A stretch of 64,000 bases of DNA, from the NCBI GenBank assembly GCA_020631735.1, contig CM036159.1, positions 94,722,656 through 94,786,655 on the forward strand, written 5' to 3'. The notes under the pieces were generated by a model. That model made no database searches, was not told the origin of the DNA, and saw only the letters and a program-made list of their open reading frames with translations. Shown here piece by piece: positions 10,841 to 23,617 of the stretch (position 1 is its first letter; the number at the start of each line of letters is the position of its first letter). A program made the translations under genes and the position numbers. Origin of the DNA: Saccharum officinarum. Its lineage: Eukaryota; Streptophyta; Magnoliopsida; Poales; Poaceae.

Positions 10841-12471
10841 GACGGCACACTGTTTTCTTCGCCGGTTTTCGTTCCCGTGAATGATCTGTGGGATTGCAGT
10901 GTCCAAACGGATCGACAGGGAGTCAAGAGCACATACAGAACTGTCAAGCGTCATAGAAAAACACTATTTAGAGCCCCGTGGCTAAAATTTAGCTCAGGGA
11001 TAAAATTAACCCTTGAAATAAAGGTGCTCAAATTTAGCTTTTTAGGATGTTTGGACACATGACTAAAAGGTAACTAAAAGATAAAACAGAGAGGAGAGAG
11101 AAAGAGAGTAAAATCACTCGTTAGCACTTTTAGCCCCCTTTACACCTTGCAAGGGCTAATGGGCTGATGGAGGGCTAAAGATTAGCCCCTCCCTTTAGCC
11201 CACGCTAAAAGGTGACTAAAATGGGAGGGCTAATCTATAGTCTCTTAGATCCAAACAAGTTTAACATAGTTTGTTCAGACCGAAAGGCAGGAGACATGTA
11301 CAAGACAACTTCCCATTACAAAACTATATATATAAAGTTATAGACTACCATCTGAAAACCTTATCAAAGCTATGATCACAAATATACACATAATCATTAC
11401 AGTTACGTTAGCATAGTCTATCAATAGAAACTTCAATGCAGCGAAATTAGGTGGAGCATGGCCACCTTCGATTCAGGTCTTCGGATTAGCATCTGTGCTC
11501 GCATTTACATCTAAATATTTTTCTAGTAGTAGACGGCGTATATATCAATACCAAGATGTCTGCAGTGACTTAATGATAATTTGGGCGGCTCTAGCTCATC
11601 CTAAAACAACTTCAGAGAGATAGCTTCTCTAGTGGAGCTGGAGCTTTTTTTAGAAAATGTTTGACAAAACGACTTCATTATCTTCTGGAATGAGTGGAAG
11701 ATAGGTGTATATGTCCAAGATGTCCTGCTACTTTGCGCCACATTTACATAATGTCTAGGATGTCCCGAGCAAAAGAAAACAAAAATCCAATGTTCTAATT
11801 TTAAAGTAGAGATTTTTTTCTTCAAAAGTTTAAAATATATTCAGGTTTGATCTTATTGTATTGAATTAATTGCAAACAACATATCAAAAATTGGGTACAT
11901 ATTTGAGAAGAAAAATGCTTTGGAAGTCTCAAAATTTGTGCCATGTGAAGTAGAGAAATAAAAAGAGCGTGGAAGCCACAATTTCTGGTTACTTGCACAC
12001 AGTCCATTTTCCTTTCAAGCGGCTTATGCTAGCTCCCTAGCCAGAGCTATTTCATTCATCAGTGTCTGGGACGGCTCTTGGTAGAGTCGGAGCAAAAGCT
12101 CTTCTAGCCAATCTCAAATTATGACGAATCGATCTTTTTGATTTGTTCACATAGGTAAGGTATACTTGTGTATCAGTACTGTAGGCAGAGCGAGAGAAAC
12201 ATCACACACAAACCTAGGTTTTGATATATAGCCAATACAGCTTGAGTTACAAGTCATAGTCATGTACAACTCATATATCTAATAGGTACTATGTTTCACC
12301 ATCACATACGCTACTGTTCTCTGGCCTAGCCTTGATGGCTTGATCGATGGGTCAACTATTCCTATCTACAATCAAGTCTTGCGTTCAAAAAAAATCTGCA
12401 CAAGTGTTGGGACTTTGGAAGAGTCTTGGTGAATCCCCACTCGCGATGGTAGTAACAACATAGGCAGTGGC

Positions 12472-12638
12472 CAGGGGCGGATGCATATAGCCATTAGTGG
12501 GTGCAGCCGCACCCACGCAAAAATAGAAAAACAATGATTATAGCTAAATTTTTACCATATTCGCACCCTCAAAATAAAAGTCTACACACCCACAAAGTAA
12601 GCGCACCCCAATTTGAATTTTCTCTAGCTCCGCCACTG
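12472..12638. mobile_element. Small hAT-like element with 8-bp target duplication
   Basis: The 167-bp element has ends CAGGGGCGGATGCAT and ...CTCTAGCTCCGCCACTG, imperfect inverted repeats. It is flanked by gcagtggc (12464-12471) and gtagtggc (12639-12646), an 8-bp duplication matching at 7 of 8 positions. The same CAGTGGCGGA-type ends occur at 25050 and 54719. Confidence 0.65.
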
Positions 12639-14181
12639 GTAGTGGCAATACCAATAAACCACTATAAACTAGTTATGTTTTTCTCTCTCTTCTTTTCTTT
12701 CCTTTTCTAAATAATGAGTCAAGCTCTACCTCTTTTAATTTCATTAATAGAAGAAGAGAGAAATTCAAGCGACAACAACCAAAAAAAAAGCGAGAAACAT
12801 CGGAACAGACAAACATCCAACATAAAACTACACACCAACACCTATGATGGCGATTCACGTTGAATGACATGTAAGGTAATAACACCTATGACGGCAATTC
12901 GCGTTGAATGACATGTAAGGTAAGAAGAACCGAGTACCTTGTAATCAATTCACTTTAGTCGAGCCAATAGGCAAAAGTCGCATGGTTGCTCAAAATTATC
13001 AATCTTTTGGACCACCAACTATTCAACAGCTTTGTTGATTCATCCATGTCTAAGCCACCAGATCAAGTTATTGTCGTTGAATTTTCATCTGCTTTCTGGA
13101 AGCCGTCATGGATAGTTTCCTTCTGTCAAGGTGGCTGCGGCTCTGCTGGTTTGAATTCAAATCACATTACCTGCTGGCTGGAACCTTCCTTCGTCCCAAA
13201 CCATAGTGCTCAGGTTGGCTGCACATTTGACCGTCTGGATGAAGCAGGAAATGTGTTGCCTTCAGTGTTCAGTCGTGCTGACATATATATCCAGGAATTA
13301 ACCAACGTTAGCAACTTAATAAGGTCCAAACAATGCATCATTATACTATTGAACTCTTATACTACGGTACCTAATGGAAGTTATTTATGCTAAGGTTTAC
13401 CAGCTGAACTGTCCAAATTCTAGGAGAAAATGACGGAACTTAAGGCGGTGAGAAAGCACAGCTTTTGGTGAATGGATCAAGGAACTTTAAATTTTCTTGC
13501 TTTTGCTCCACTAGATGTCATTTTTTTCTAGAACCGGCAACAAAGATTACCCTAGAATAAATATCAGCGGAAAAGAAACAATTCGCATCGATCAAAGTTG
13601 ATTTTTAATAAAAAAAATTGGCTATCGAACTCAGATGTGTGAAATAAACAGAACTCTTGCAAAGTTTCTAGATTCCAATAATATTGGCGAGCAAGGTTGT
13701 TAAAATCATAAATTTTAAATCTAACCGAGGGTTTTAGTTAAGATCGTAAAAAAAACTGTGGGAGCTTAGACTCTGCTGGCTAGGATAGAAGAATTAATTT
13801 CTTAAGACCCCTTAGTTAAGATTGTGAAGACGTAAAATCGTATGGAAAAGTCGCAGATTTTAACAACTACTCCTGCTTTGGAGATGTACTGGTTGGAACA
13901 CTGATGAATTGGCCAGAAGCAAGGACCGGAACAGAAGAACCGAAGGAGACGCATGCAAACGATTGGGAGAAAAAAGGAGCGCTAGATTTAGCGCGTCGAG
14001 AGGAGTGAACGCACCGGCGGAACTGCGGCGCCGGGGCCCCTGTCGCCGTCGTTGCAAACGCATTAAGGTAATCGACGGGAGTAGGCTGGCGAAAGCGAAA
14101 GGCTTCCTCTCCTAGTAAAAGAGAAAAGATGACGGCGCCTTGAGCTAAAAAAGAGAAGTGGCATAAGAAAACGGAAAACGT

Positions 14182-14446
14182 GGGCCTTGTTTAGATCCTA
14201 AATTTTCCCCCAAATTTCACTATGCAAAAAGAAGATTTTCCGTCACATCAAAATGTCGGCACATGCATGGAGTACTAAATGTAGATGAAATCAAAAACTA
14301 ATTGCACAGTTTAGTTGTACTTTGTGAGACGAATCTTTTGAGCCTAATTAGTCAATGTTTGGACAAAAATTCACAAATACAAACGATGCAGAATCTGGTA
14401 CTATGCAGATTTGGGCCATCCCAAATCAGGGCAACTAAACACGGCC
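14182..14446. mobile_element. MITE of the 'tgtttagttc...gaactaaac' family, copy 2
   Basis: Starts GGGCCTTGTTTAGATCC and ends GGGCAACTAAACACGGCC, with internal aaactaattgcacagttt, tgagacgaatcttttgagcctaattag and atgcatggagtactaaatgtag blocks shared with copies 1 and 3. This is the best-preserved pair of ends of the three. Confidence 0.7.
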
Positions 14447-17400
14447 GTGGATCATCCGTTTCTAGCTTTCGGCTGGATTATTCACGAGCCTCACTGTACA
14501 AAATAATGCCACGGCCCACGGAGCAGGAGTGCGTTTTTAGCGGCCAAGGACAGCAGACACGACAGTGGCAGAGTGCACTCTTTGTCGTTCTGAGACTGAC
14601 TGGGAGCAGAGCACAGCAGACAGACGGAGGGGGGCGTCCCAATGGCCAATGCGGCGCCGCAAACGCACCCGACAAGATTCGTGGGTGGGACTTGGGAGCT
14701 TCGCGGCACGCGACGTGCGTCCGCCGAGTGCATGCATCGAACCATGCGGCGGCACCCCTGCGCTTCGCCCATGCGGCGGTGTGGATGGGACAGCCCGACA
14801 GGACAACCGACGAGGGAAGATCCTGCGATCTCCGACCAGCGTCGTCGGGGTGCAACTGCAATGGGCGACGGTCCCCGTCGGCATACAATGCTTCCACTAA
14901 GCTCAGCGAGTCACGGCAGACAATGCGGCAACAAGATGTTTTGTTAATCCAGTGCGTCCAAGTTTTAGCGGTGGCGTCTTCTAAGAGCCATGAAAAACTA
15001 TATTTTATTTAGAGAATTTATAAATAGTATAAAAAATTAATTAATTATGCAAAAACTTGTAAATAAGATAATTATATAAATACATACTTGTATACATAGC
15101 TTAAGGAGAACATATATCTAGATTCTTTACTTTACAATGAATAAACCAATCAACATACTCAATGCTACGATTCGTATTTTTATATTCATTTAACATTTAA
15201 CAATTCAACAAGTATTTGAGGGTTGAATACATTATTTACTACGTACATAAACAACATAATGGAGAGGTTTAAATTGTGGTCATCTAGAGTAAGGTGTACA
15301 AACTAGGATACACATATTTTCCTTGCTTAAGATTATTGATGCCAAAACATTTCGTGGCTATCATTAGCGGCAGCGGTGAAATAAGTGGGAACATTCTAGT
15401 GATAGATCTTCTAAAAAGCTATAGCCAAACAATAGAAACATACTATAGCGTGTTCTTCCTTGTAGTGTAAATAGTATATATCTACTGCAAATAATAGTGG
15501 CGAATCTCCAATGTCAAGTACAGTTAGGGCATGTTTGGAAGCGCTTCCTCGGCAACTCTTGCAGTAGCTTCACACACGACGCTACCAAATAAGGCAAGAC
15601 AAAACATCACCGCGGGAAGGTGGAAGAGTTGAAAATCTAGCTTCGACTGACTCCTTCGCTTGATTGTACGTTGATGCCCCTAGGACCACATGCTGCGTTG
15701 TCCTCCCTCGCGTGCCATCGACCGGCAGCACAGACCACATGGGCATGCAACCATGCGTGGCTGGTGGCATAGACAACGATAGAGAGGTATGGCACACGGA
15801 GAGGGGCGGCGATTGGAGGTGGTGCGGCGGTGCAAGGGCAGGTGGACTGGGGAAGGGAGGGTCGACGAGGGTGGCGGCACATACGGTGGGAGCTCGGGAG
15901 GAGGAAAAAGAAAGAGTAGAGAAGACGTGTTGTGCGGTGGTGTTGTGGGAGAGGATAAGACGGATAGAGAAGAAAAAAAGAGAAAATGAGATAGAAAAGA
16001 GTATTATGAAAAATTATCCCTTTTACAATTAGAAAAAAGCTACCGAACGTTTTTCTAAACTTTAACGCTGAAGCTAAAAAAACTTTTTTTAATCAAAAAA
16101 GTTATAGCTAGAGCTATTTCTCTGGAGCTTTATGAAACGTGTAAAGTTCTATTCTCTTTGGGTTGTTCCAAGTTTACTCTTAGCCTGCACAGAGCCTATG
16201 CGCTAGGCAGCGCCCTGGCTCATGTAAAAACCAATGTTTGATACTTCTATCCTTCTTATTATTAACGAAACGCGGGTAACTGGGTCTTAAAAAAAGTTTG
16301 ACAGGATAGATCGATGGTTCGAACGGTCACTCAAAGGTTTATCACCACTCAGCAGCGAACATGATGCATGTTTCATGGACTGTGGATGACTGCTGAGGAC
16401 TGACCTTCTCAGATTACAGAACACATTTGGATATACATGCATGCGTGGCGAGCTAGCACATCTATCAGTATTAGTACGTATTTCTCCTCGACTGAGCACG
16501 TACGTAGAGCTGGTTTGGCTACAGTAGCGTCTGGATATACATATCGATGCGTAGCTTCCACGTGTGCATGAGTCAGCACCGGCTCTTACTAGTCGCAAGT
16601 CGGCATTTCCGCGTGGAATTCTTCATCGTAGTGCCGTCGTGGTCGATGCCAAGACCCTACTACTCCGAGACACGTCAAAAAGACCGGCGATCTTGATGGC
16701 CACACTTTGTCGTGTTTAGCTCGCGGTCGCGGGCGACTGAACTCGGCCGACTGCCAACCTTTGACTGCTTATTGCTTTCAGCCTACCCAATCTATGCACA
16801 CACATACTCCCGAGTTAATCTTTGCTGATTGCTGAATAATACGATATCGTCTTCACAGCTAGTTCACATAGCTAGTTAAGATGCATGACAAATACGTCCG
16901 CATAGCTAGTTAAGATGCATGCAGGCTGTAATTTTACAAAAGAAATAAAAAAAGACAAATATCATGCCACGGCGAGCGATAAAACACAACAGAGCCTCCA
17001 GCTGCATCCACCACAAATGACAAACGTTTGGAAAGACAACGCTGAAGGCAAGGATAAGAATTTTCACTTCGGTCAGAAATGTTTTCAAACTCCACAAATG
17101 TCTTCAACAAAAGCGACACTACTACCACAATTGCCAAGCAAAACAAATTAAAATAAGACCCGGACTTGATGAACCGGTACATGGAGAGCCCCACTCCACT
17201 TGGTCCTAATCCCCCATTTGTAGCCATTCAGCCACCCCCACTTGCCGAGCCAGACTCTGAATCACTATACAGTCCATCCTTGACAAACAACCACTCCTGT
17301 AGAATTGGAGATTACTGACAATCTCAAAGGGAATTTTTAACTAATAGTGAAGATTAGAAGCTAGAATTGTCGGGCTCTCAACCAGCAGTGATGTGGTTTC

Positions 17401-19937
17401 CAAAAAGAAAAAAAGAAAAGAAAAGAAATCATAGACACCTCCACCGTAGATCCTTGATTCCCTCGCACACCGTTCTCTACGCCTCCCCTCCATGCCGCAC
17501 GCCTGGCCGTGTCCCCCACTGCCCGCATGTCTACCATCTCCACCACTGCCGGATGCCCTCACAGATCGAAGCTGCAAATTGAGACAACAAAGATTACTTA
17601 GAATGACCAGATCGATGAGAGCGAGCAAGGAGCGAGAGCGAGAGCGAGAGAGAGAGGAGATCTAGCCCATGCAGCTCCATGCCCTGTGCACCATCACTTG
17701 CGCCTTAGCAGACATGAACAAATATGTGACATCATAGATCAATGAGAGAGAGAGAGAGTGATGCAGCCGACAATGTTTGCACCTTTTTAGCCATGACACC
17801 ATCATTGACTCGGTCACGGAAAAACGAATATACACACCCCAAATCCACAATGCATGTCTAAGAAAGGTCGAACGATACCGTAGGTCGTGAACTCTTGAGT
17901 ACTATCAACACCAACTTTTTAAAACATCATCATCATAGATATGCTGACAGGGTTAGGGCCGCTTTGGCATAGATCAAAAAGGCTTTAGCTTCTCTAGCAA
18001 GTTCACTATAGCACTATTGTTGATCTATTGTAGATTGAAGTGGGCGAAACAGTTTATAACAAAATAAACTACAAAGCTGGTGAAGTACAGTTTTGAATGA
18101 CTTATGCTATAGTAGCTACGGTGCATGAAGAGTAGCGAAGTCGAAGCTGGACAAAACCCTATCATAAAGGACCTCAAACTCTACTGCGAAAGCTAGCTCA
18201 CCGAATTGAACAAGCATGGCCACGATCATGTGAGCCATGACCACGCCAAATAAGCATTTGGTATCCGATTATCTAGGGTAAACTCTCTCTCTCACACACA
18301 CACACACGGTCTGTTAGTAGCCAAATTCAAAACACTTGGGGGGTCTACTCAGGGCAGCTCCAACAGTTGATTTTTAAGCTAGCTCTATGTATTTTTTCTC
18401 ATACTTTAATAGAAGAGAGATAAAAGCTAACTCTTGATCAAGAGCTAAGCTCTTGCACACATTTTAAGGTTGTCATTTGAGACTATCCATGTTAAAAGCT
18501 ATTGTATATGCTAAAAATTTGTACTATTGAATAAGTTGACTTAGAACTATTAACTAGCTTTAACTATTGCGAGTGCCCTTAGTGTCGACATAGCTCGATA
18601 GCTGCTAGCCAGCTAGGCAATAGGCATGCATCCAGTTGTCATGGTTTACAATCAGAATTCGGAAAGCAAACTGCAAACTTTATTAGAAACAGTCTTTCGA
18701 AATTAAGACCACAAATAGTGAAGACGTTATGTCACTGCTGCTTCGACTTCGAGATCGAACGAAGCTTCCTGATACGTTACCGGCCTGCATATTTCAACTT
18801 CCTCTCTATTGTTAGCAATGCTTAGGCCATGAAGTTAACACCGTACCTACTGCCATTATAATTGATGCCATATACGGTAGAGGAAAAGATCAACTTTGTT
18901 ATTGTTAGGTTAAACAATATAGGCAGCAGACGTCTTCTGATAGGCATGTTTATTTATTTGTTTATATTTATACATGAATGATGATGACGAAGCCTCCAGA
19001 GCTCAGATGTGATGCTCTTCGTCTTCCTCTGTTGGACTCTGTACGCAAGTTATCAAAGCAAAATCATGCCGGTACGTATGATTGATTGCTACTAGTAAAA
19101 ATAATGCCCCCTCCTTATTAAAATAAACACACAACTCTAAATTTTAATCAGATTATAAGATTAATATCATTTATGTCTTTAAGTAGGTTTACCGCAAATA
19201 CATATTTCAAAATTAATCTAACAATCAACGCTTATTTAGTATCATAAATATTAGTAACTTTCCATATATAGATTTCATCAAATTTTAAATCATTTCACTT
19301 TGACGCGTTTGGTGGGATCAGATTCTATCAAGAAACACGCCAGATGGTGGATCAGAATGAGTTAATGAAACTGTTTGGCTAACTCTCTGAATTCCTAAAA
19401 TTAGAACGAGAATAAAGAGAAACCAAGTTTTAGATGTTTCTCCGGACTATAAAAACGAGAACCGGTTTCGTGTAATTCTCTCTAAAACGTCTCTCTCTCT
19501 TTGTAACGTTTGATGGTAATTCGGAGAATCTGAAACGACACCTTAAAAATGCGAGAATTGAGATGGAAGAATACATAATCTCCCCTGTCTACTGTCCAAA
19601 TCTCCATTTTCAGAGATCTGAGCTCTTGTTGGGATCATCTCGCACGCGTCACCAATGTCGCCACATCCGTACGCAACGAGTGAGGTAGAGCGCTGGTGTG
19701 CGTTGACGTGGCCCAATACGAATATGCTACTTTGCGTGTTTAGGATACTCCACAAAAGTCCAATGAAAGAAATTAAGTGATCAGTTGGCAAAATACGCGT
19801 TGACGTCACACGTTGTTTAGCTTAGGGTCGTGATCATCGTGAACAAGTGGATGACAGGAAATTAACATATCTTGTACTTACATTCTCGCATTAGCTCAGC
19901 CGCCATGTTACCCGATTGTTTCCAGCCGTCGCATCTT

Positions 19938-20037
19938 NNNNNNNNNNNNNNNNNNNNNNNNNNNNNNNNNNNNNNNNNNNNNNNNNNNNNNNNNNNNNNN
20001 NNNNNNNNNNNNNNNNNNNNNNNNNNNNNNNNNNNNN
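19938..20037. other. Assembly gap (100 N)
   Basis: Exactly 100 N, the usual placeholder for a gap of unknown size. The sequence changes character across it, from intergenic with MITEs on the left to an AT-rich, retroelement-like block on the right. Confidence 0.99.
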
Positions 20038-22444
20038 ATCTATGATCTAAAAATGTTGCATGTCAATTTGAAAATACTTTTCTGTAGGGCTTTTATTTTT
20101 AATTCATTGAAATTGCTATTTTCTTGATAAATATATAATAATCATATAAAGCTCAGAAAAATATGGTTTAAAATTTTATTAATCTTTTTGTGTAATGTAC
20201 TTTCTAGGAAAAATATGTGCCATGCATGTTCTGTAAAAAATTTTTGATGTGTAGTGCAAGTGCTTATTATTGTTGATAATTTGTTTATTTTAATAGAGAA
20301 AAAATATGAATAAAAACATGCATATAATAATTTTTCTATAGTAATTGTTTATTTGTGTAGAATATAGGAAAAATGCTAAAATCTGTTGATTGATACCTTT
20401 CATAGTATAAAGTATTTTATGCTCATTTTTAGGCCTTAGATTGTTTTTTTTGTGTAGGCAATTCTAGTACTCCAATGTAATGAAATTTTTGTGGCATGCT
20501 AGATTAGATGCTAGTAAGTCATTGTAATTTTATTAGATTTTTCTATGCTGCCAAAAGAAGTGTTGTTGTTCAAACATAAGTGTCATGGGTTTAATTAACC
20601 TTGTTAATGCAAGATTAGTTGATAAAATTTGCTTTGGTGTATGTTTGAAGCATCTTAGATTTCTGTGGTGACTTGGCAATGGTAGAGAATATTTGTAGTA
20701 GTATTACTAGTATATGTTCTTGGATGATGTGGACTACCTTGTAGAAGACTTGTATTTCACTTTATACAATAAAGTAAACCTGATCATCTATATTTCATTC
20801 ATCATGATCATTACATGTCATCTCTGTAATGCACCTAGCATGAGCACTTATACAATTGCATCATACAGGATTGCAAGAAGTAACTCCGGTAGCAGTTCCC
20901 GAGGAGCCGGAAGAGAAGCCCGAGGTGCAAGAGCAGGAGGTGCCCGAAGCCGACGAGGAGGTCGATGAGGATCTTCCAGAGTGCCCCGACCACCGCCGAG
21001 CTCTTTCGAAAGAGGCAAGCTCCGAGCATTTCTCTCCCGGTTTATAAATATTTTATTAATGCTTTACTTTAATTGATGCATTACGTTTAGGAGTTGTTTG
21101 CATCCGTTGTTGCATTATACCTTGTTTACCCTTGTTCTACCATATCCTTGTTACCTTGGTATTCGCAGTCAAGAAATGCTTAGCTTGCTTAGACCGGTAA
21201 AAGTCAGGTGATTTTCTGTCACCTACGAGCTATAGGTGGTTACCTGGATCTGCTTGAAAAAGTATGTCATCTTAGAATAACTAAGTGTTAATATGAAATT
21301 GAGACCGGACGGAGACTTGCAGGGTTTTGGACTATAGTGTTTTCCGTCTGTGTCGATTAAGGACCGACCGTTGTTGGGTCTCGAGTCATGTTGAACGCAT
21401 GCCTTACATTTAGCTGGCCGAATAATGTACCTTTCGACCGCGAAGCTGGGAGATTATTCGGGCCGAGTGGATTGCCCGCAACGCACTGTACCGGAGCAGG
21501 TGTGGTAGGACACGGGGGCGCAATGATAAGGCCAAAGAGCAGTCGGGCGGCCCCCGGGTACATGTGGTTCCTGGCAAACTCGAGACTTTACCTAAATAGT
21601 TGACTCGGTGACCAATATCTCACTTTAATGGGTGAGTGAGGTTTGTGTGATGAATAAATTACCAGCTGATTAATAATTGATTCGAATCGCCATCGTTCAC
21701 TGGACAGTGAACACTTGACTTGAGCTACTTTATCGTAGTAATATTGATGGAACACTTGGACAATTATATGGAATATGACATGATGGACATTGTTAATGAT
21801 CATTGGTTATCCTTACTTGTTTAATTACATGCTACTCTAGTACAAGTGTAAATGTAGTTGACAGGTTAATAAAGATTTAACTTGATATAAAAGCTTCTGA
21901 AAAAATTCTTTAAATGCTAAAAATGTCTTTTTGCAAATGAGTCAGCTACCCTACCATAAAACCTGTCATGATCCTTGGTACCTTCTCGTACTCAGGGCTT
22001 TGTTTCCACTTGTTGCAGATGGACAGATGTATTACGGCTACTGTATCAACTGCCTTTATCATGCGATGGGTGAAGTTTAGGACCATGGGCAGTGGTCATT
22101 CCCTACGTCTCGTCTGATGCTTTTGTTGGAGATGATCATCAGCTGGCACTTTATTTCGAACTCTGTGTGAGTGTGTGGTTTGAACTAAATGCTTCCGCTA
22201 CTTTTATTTGAACTTGATTTGTAATAACTATGTTTAAACTCCGATGTATCTGCGATGTGAACTTTTATGTAATTTGTGATGGTGACCGCTAAACTTATTA
22301 CGATTTTGGCTGGTATGTAAGTTGGTTTGAAATCCGTCGTGATTTCACGGACTACTGGGTTATACGGGTTTAAGCTTGCTAAATCGTCTGCTGGATGGAT
22401 AATTTTCTTACTTAATTTCGTATAATTGGTCGATTCTGTTACAA
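20038..22444. mobile_element. Probable LTR-retroelement remnant, non-coding
   Basis: About 2.4 kb without a long ORF. It includes a short Glu/Pro-rich frame near 20856-21047, a stretch with many CCGG/CGGACGG words (21300-21600), and a tail (gatggtgaccgctaaacttattacgattttggctgg) of the kind I associate with grass Gypsy LTRs. Its right boundary at about 22444 coincides exactly with the start of a host-type sequence duplicated at 28907, supporting an insertion junction. No LTR pair is visible because the left side runs into the gap. Confidence 0.4.
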
Positions 22445-22875
22445 TTAACAATGTGAACAAGTACACTAACTCATTTTTTCATGTCTGTAAACATGGGCAT
22501 CTTCATGTCAAGCATGGGCATTTTCTGTGTACAAGCATGGGCTGTCGAGAATGTTGAAAACTAATGTCTGGAAGGTAGTGTTACTGATCATCAGAAGTAA
22601 TTTACTAAGGTCAGACTGTGTTTAATTTTGATTGGAACAATACGGCAAAGATGTTATTATATGTTTTTTATTTCAAAATCTTAAGGACAAATTTCCATTT
22701 ATTTGGTGCAGAGACATCCATTAAGTGTAGGATCATGCGGTAATTCCCCTCCTACAGACAGTTGCGAGCTGCTGTTAACCCAGAATGCATAGTATGGCAT
22801 ATATAAAGGAGAATCTTATAACCGAGTATCATGCCTGCTATCTATCATGCACATGCCATAAAAGTAGAAATGTTT
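22445..22875. repeat. Duplicated segment, copy A (partner at 28907-29369)
   Basis: The segment begins ttaacaatgtgaacaagtac and ends aaaagtagaaatgttt. The same order of blocks is found at 28907-29369, including ttttgattggaa..caatac.gcaaagatgttatta and tgcctgctatctatcatgcac, with small indels and many substitutions. Both copies end at the same word. This looks like an old segmental duplication; no coding frame is shared. Confidence 0.75.
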
Positions 22876-23617
22876 AGAGAGAAACTCCTTACAAGCACAA
22901 ACCTAAAAAATGGTAATAAACGATTTTGATACTTGATTTGAGAACAATTGGCTACCTATAAAAGGTTACATCCTCTTTCTATATGTTCTGTGGAAAAAAT
23001 ATGAAAGAACAACAAATTAGTATCCTCTCATATGAAGAAGTCTCCCTTACAACTTCTTCCCATTTATTTTCAGCTCTCAAGTTACAAACCAAACAGACAA
23101 CTATCTTTTGCACATAGCAGAGGTCCATGGCACCCAAAAGGCCAAGACATTTCTTACAATACTTTGTTGGCCATTACAACACCGGTTTTACAAAATTGTT
23201 TCAAAGAGCTTCTTCCCAATAGCACTTTAGGTCACTACCAGGAAAGTATTAGTTCAGCCTCAGTCAAGTACAATGTAGGCACCGGTAGATACAAAAAAAG
23301 AAAAAATCCATTCGGCTAGTGAGACCTATGTAAAACATCAGTCGGAATAAAACACGCTAAGATACTGTCAGATTATAAATAGCTTAAGTTCTCAAATACA
23401 GACATATCCACAGAAGAAACAGTAACTTAAGGATAATCTTCAGCCATGTGCTAGGAAGAAGATGAAACCAACAAAATGTGCATTAAGGATCCAGAATGCC
23501 AAACACAACTCCTTCCTTAATAATCATAAATTAACCTTGGACTATGACCAATCAGTGATCACTAGTGATTAAATTGCAGAAATCAGAATTGTGGAAATCT
23601 GCACAGAGATGCTTACA

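Larger units (their letters stand above)
10841..19937. other. Intergenic region with MITEs and no recognised gene
   Basis: Besides the elements listed separately, it contains MITE-like blocks at about 11042-11263 (TTTAGGATGTTTGGAC and its inverse), 15533-16155, 17951-18175 and 18350-18586 (gagctccaacag-type ends), a degenerate Stowaway-like block near 19095-19315, a 44-bp tandem pair (12837-12924), a 34-bp spaced direct repeat (16867-16921), GA-rich microsatellites (17631-17652, 17739-17758) and a CT/CA microsatellite (18283-18308). A 135-codon frame at 12986-13393 and GC-rich frames at 14480-14950 matched nothing I know and are not called as genes. Confidence 0.6.

Noticed and set aside
12986..13393. 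135-codon ORF (contains FWKPSWIVSFCQGGCGSAG)
   Set aside because: No family recognised, no promoter or splice context, embedded in repeats. It may be a degraded gene piece but cannot be supported.
14302..15012. 236-codon plus-strand ORF
   Set aside because: It begins inside a MITE, overlaps three minus-strand ORFs in a GC-rich stretch, and shows no known domain.
18283..18308. CRISPR-like or satellite array
   Set aside because: A simple CT/CA microsatellite only; no spaced repeats of the right form anywhere in this plant sequence.
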